A stretch of 6,995 nt of DNA from Candidatus Neoanaerotignum tabaqchaliae (GTDB lineage: Bacteria > Bacillota > Clostridia > Lachnospirales > Anaerotignaceae): positions 1 through 6,995 of the forward strand of contig CAJFUS010000110.1 of assembly GCA_904420235.1 (NCBI GenBank), read 5' to 3'. Every line of letters starts with the position of its first letter. The first letter of the stretch is position 1. A model generated the notes under the pieces. It was not told where the DNA came from and did not search any database. It saw nothing but the letters and a program-made list of their open reading frames with translations. Made by a program: the position numbers and the translations under genes. Shown one piece after another: positions 6,078-6,995 of the stretch.

Positions 6078-6797
6078 TTATATTACATCAAGGGCTATCT
6101 TAATCATTCTGTCCATGCCCTTTTCCCTTTCGTTAGATGTTGTACTCTCGCCGGTTATATCAGAATCGGAAATGGTAAAAATTGATATAGCGTTTGCACC
6201 GGCCGCCGCAGCGTTTGAATACAAAGCCGCAGTTTCCATTTCAACAGCCAGAACTCCCATTTGAGCCCAAGTTTTTCCTCCGTTGTTTATATTTTGAGCG
6301 TAAAACATATCACTGCTTAAAACATTTCCCACATGATAATTAGCGCCGACCTTCTCAGCAGAAGCAACAGCCTTCTTAAGCAATTCATAGCTGCATATAC
6401 AGGAGTAGTCGCCCGGCAAACCGAAAAGCTTTACATAATTGGAGTTGGTGCAGGCGCCCATACCTATAACTATGTCCCACACTTTAATTTTTTCATTTAA
6501 AGCCCCTGCTGTGCCTATTCTTATTAAATTTTTGCAGCCGTATATATTCATAAGTTCATAAGAATATATTCCCATCGAGGCACAGCCCATTCCGCTTCCC
6601 ATAACGGATACTCTTTTTCCTCTATAATACCCTGTAAATCCAAGCATATTTCTTACAGAGTTGAACATAACTGCATTCTCAAGATAGTTATCGGCTATAA
6701 ATTTAGCTCTTAAAGGGTCTCCAGGCAGAAGCACTGTTTCAGCTATGTCTCCTAGCTTAGCCTCTATATGCGGCGTAGGTATAACTTTTTCAGGCAT
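6078..6797 (-). CDS. deoD: Purine nucleoside phosphorylase, DeoD type
   Basis: This 239-residue protein, the same length as E. coli DeoD, is a trimer-of-dimers (hexameric) PNP that splits purine (deoxy)nucleosides with phosphate into base and (deoxy)ribose-1-phosphate for salvage in the cytosol. Visible residues: TPHI with H10, which in this family reaches into the neighbouring subunit's active site; LPGDPLRA with G26 and R30; NSVRNMLGFTG with R49; IRIGTAGA with R93 (phosphate site); VEMETA at 185-190 with E188 at the ribose; and ISDSDITGE with D211 plus R224 thirteen residues later, matching the catalytic Asp/Arg pair. T96 stands where E. coli has a serine. The ATG at 6797 is chosen because AAGGAG lies eight bases upstream; an in-frame GTG at 6806 sits inside that site. 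It appears to be a single-gene unit, divergent from nothing and preceded by transposase remains. Confidence 0.95.
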   Translation of the reverse strand: MPEKVIPTPHIEAKLGDIAETVLLPGDPLRAKFIADNYLENAVMFNSVRNMLGFTGYYRGKRVSVMGSGMGCASMGIYSYELMNIYGCKNLIRIGTAGALNEKIKVWDIVIGMGACTNSNYVKLFGLPGDYSCICSYELLKKAVASAEKVGANYHVGNVLSSDMFYAQNINNGGKTWAQMGVLAVEMETAALYSNAAAAGANAISIFTISDSDITGESTTSNEREKGMDRMIKIALDVI

Positions 6798-6805
6798 AAT
6801 AATCA

Positions 6806-6811
6806 CTCCTT
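6806..6811 (-). promoter_or_regulatory. Ribosome binding site deciding the deoD start
   Basis: On the minus strand AAGGAG lies eight bases before the ATG at 6797. The upstream in-frame GTG (6804-6806) shares its first base with this motif, so it cannot be the start served by it. Confidence 0.88.
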
Positions 6812-6819
6812 TTTTATTT

Positions 6820-6849
6820 ATTATACGGCTTTATATAAGACGGTTTCAA
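6820..6849 (-). promoter_or_regulatory. Sigma-A-like promoter of deoD
   Basis: On the minus strand TTGAAA (6844-6849) and a perfect TATAAT (6820-6825) are 18 bases apart. The start site would fall near 6813, giving a very short leader that begins almost at the ribosome site. It lies between the transposase stop and deoD, so deoD need not depend on transcription from the mobile element. Confidence 0.65.
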
Positions 6850-6883
6850 TAATATTTTTAAAAATAGATTTTATGGCATTGCA

Positions 6884-6911
6884 GGTTTGTCAAACATATG
6901 TTACACAGACC
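6884..6911. repeat. Imperfect inverted repeat at the transposase 3' end
   Basis: GGTTTGT (6884-6890) can pair with ACAGACC (6905-6911) with one G-T pair, and the interior contains the perfect palindrome AACATATGTT (6893-6902). It overlaps the transposase stop codon at 6901-6903. It may be part of the element's terminal sequence; the other end lies outside the window, so this cannot be tested here. Confidence 0.35.
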
Positions 6912-6995
6912 GTAAATAATCCTTAAGTACCTGATAAGGCGTTTTCCAGCCTAATGGCCGCATGGGAAAGTTATTGTAATCTCTGCGGTTATAGA
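6901..6995 (-). CDS. C-terminal end of a probable DDE (rve-type) transposase, cut by the window edge
   Basis: On the minus strand the last 30 codons of an open frame run from the window edge to a TAA at 6901-6903. The translation contains YNNFPMRPLGWKTPYQVL. This resembles the RPHxxLGxxTPxE segment that ends the integrase-core transposases of the IS3/IS481 type, in which the catalytic acidic residues lie upstream, here beyond the window. The family is therefore tentative (IS30-type transposases end in a similar RPRKxLGYxTP segment), and so is whether the gene is intact. It is too short to be called from length alone; the motif is the main support. It points the same way as deoD and ends about 100 bases before it, so the insertion element, if whole, lies directly upstream of deoD. 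Confidence 0.65.
   Translation of the reverse strand, partial: YNRRDYNNFPMRPLGWKTPYQVLKDYLRSV

Overview
The window looks like chromosomal DNA from a low-GC, strictly anaerobic member of the Bacillota, class Clostridia. The evidence is AT-rich intergenic DNA, strong AAGGAGG-type ribosome sites, sigma-A-like promoters, many cysteine-rich Fe-S redox proteins and a clostridial-type iron alcohol dehydrogenase. I cannot support a genus from the sequence alone.

Layout. (1) Positions 1-3942, plus strand: the 3' end of a two-or-more-gene redox operon. It holds the C-terminal part of a NuoF/HydB-like flavoprotein subunit, then a 1152-residue multidomain protein. That protein joins a NuoG-type 2Fe-2S ferredoxin, a GltD/NfnB-like FAD and NADPH module, several 4Fe-4S sites and a vestigial molybdopterin-oxidoreductase domain. 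A rho-independent terminator closes the operon. (2) Positions 3984-4429: an AT-rich leader with two promoter candidates and a 79-residue uncharacterised protein. (3) Positions 4430-5791: a two-way terminator shared with a convergent, minus-strand iron-containing alcohol dehydrogenase, which has its own well-formed promoter. (4) Positions 6078-6797, minus strand: a DeoD-type purine nucleoside phosphorylase with its own promoter. (5) Positions 6901-6995, minus strand: the last 30 codons of a probable DDE transposase, cut by the window edge.

How the genes work together. The NuoF-like and NuoG/GltD-like subunits fit the electron-bifurcating transhydrogenases related to HydABC (the Bfu family, and specifically the Sporomusa-type Nfn, Stn). 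These couple NADH, NADPH and ferredoxin. The alcohol dehydrogenase would draw on the same NAD(P)H pool to make alcohols during fermentation. The nucleoside phosphorylase is a separate purine-salvage function. The most interesting item is the architecture of the 1152-residue protein: a GltD module sits inside what is otherwise a NuoG/HydA-type scaffold, and the catalytic part of the molybdenum domain has been lost.
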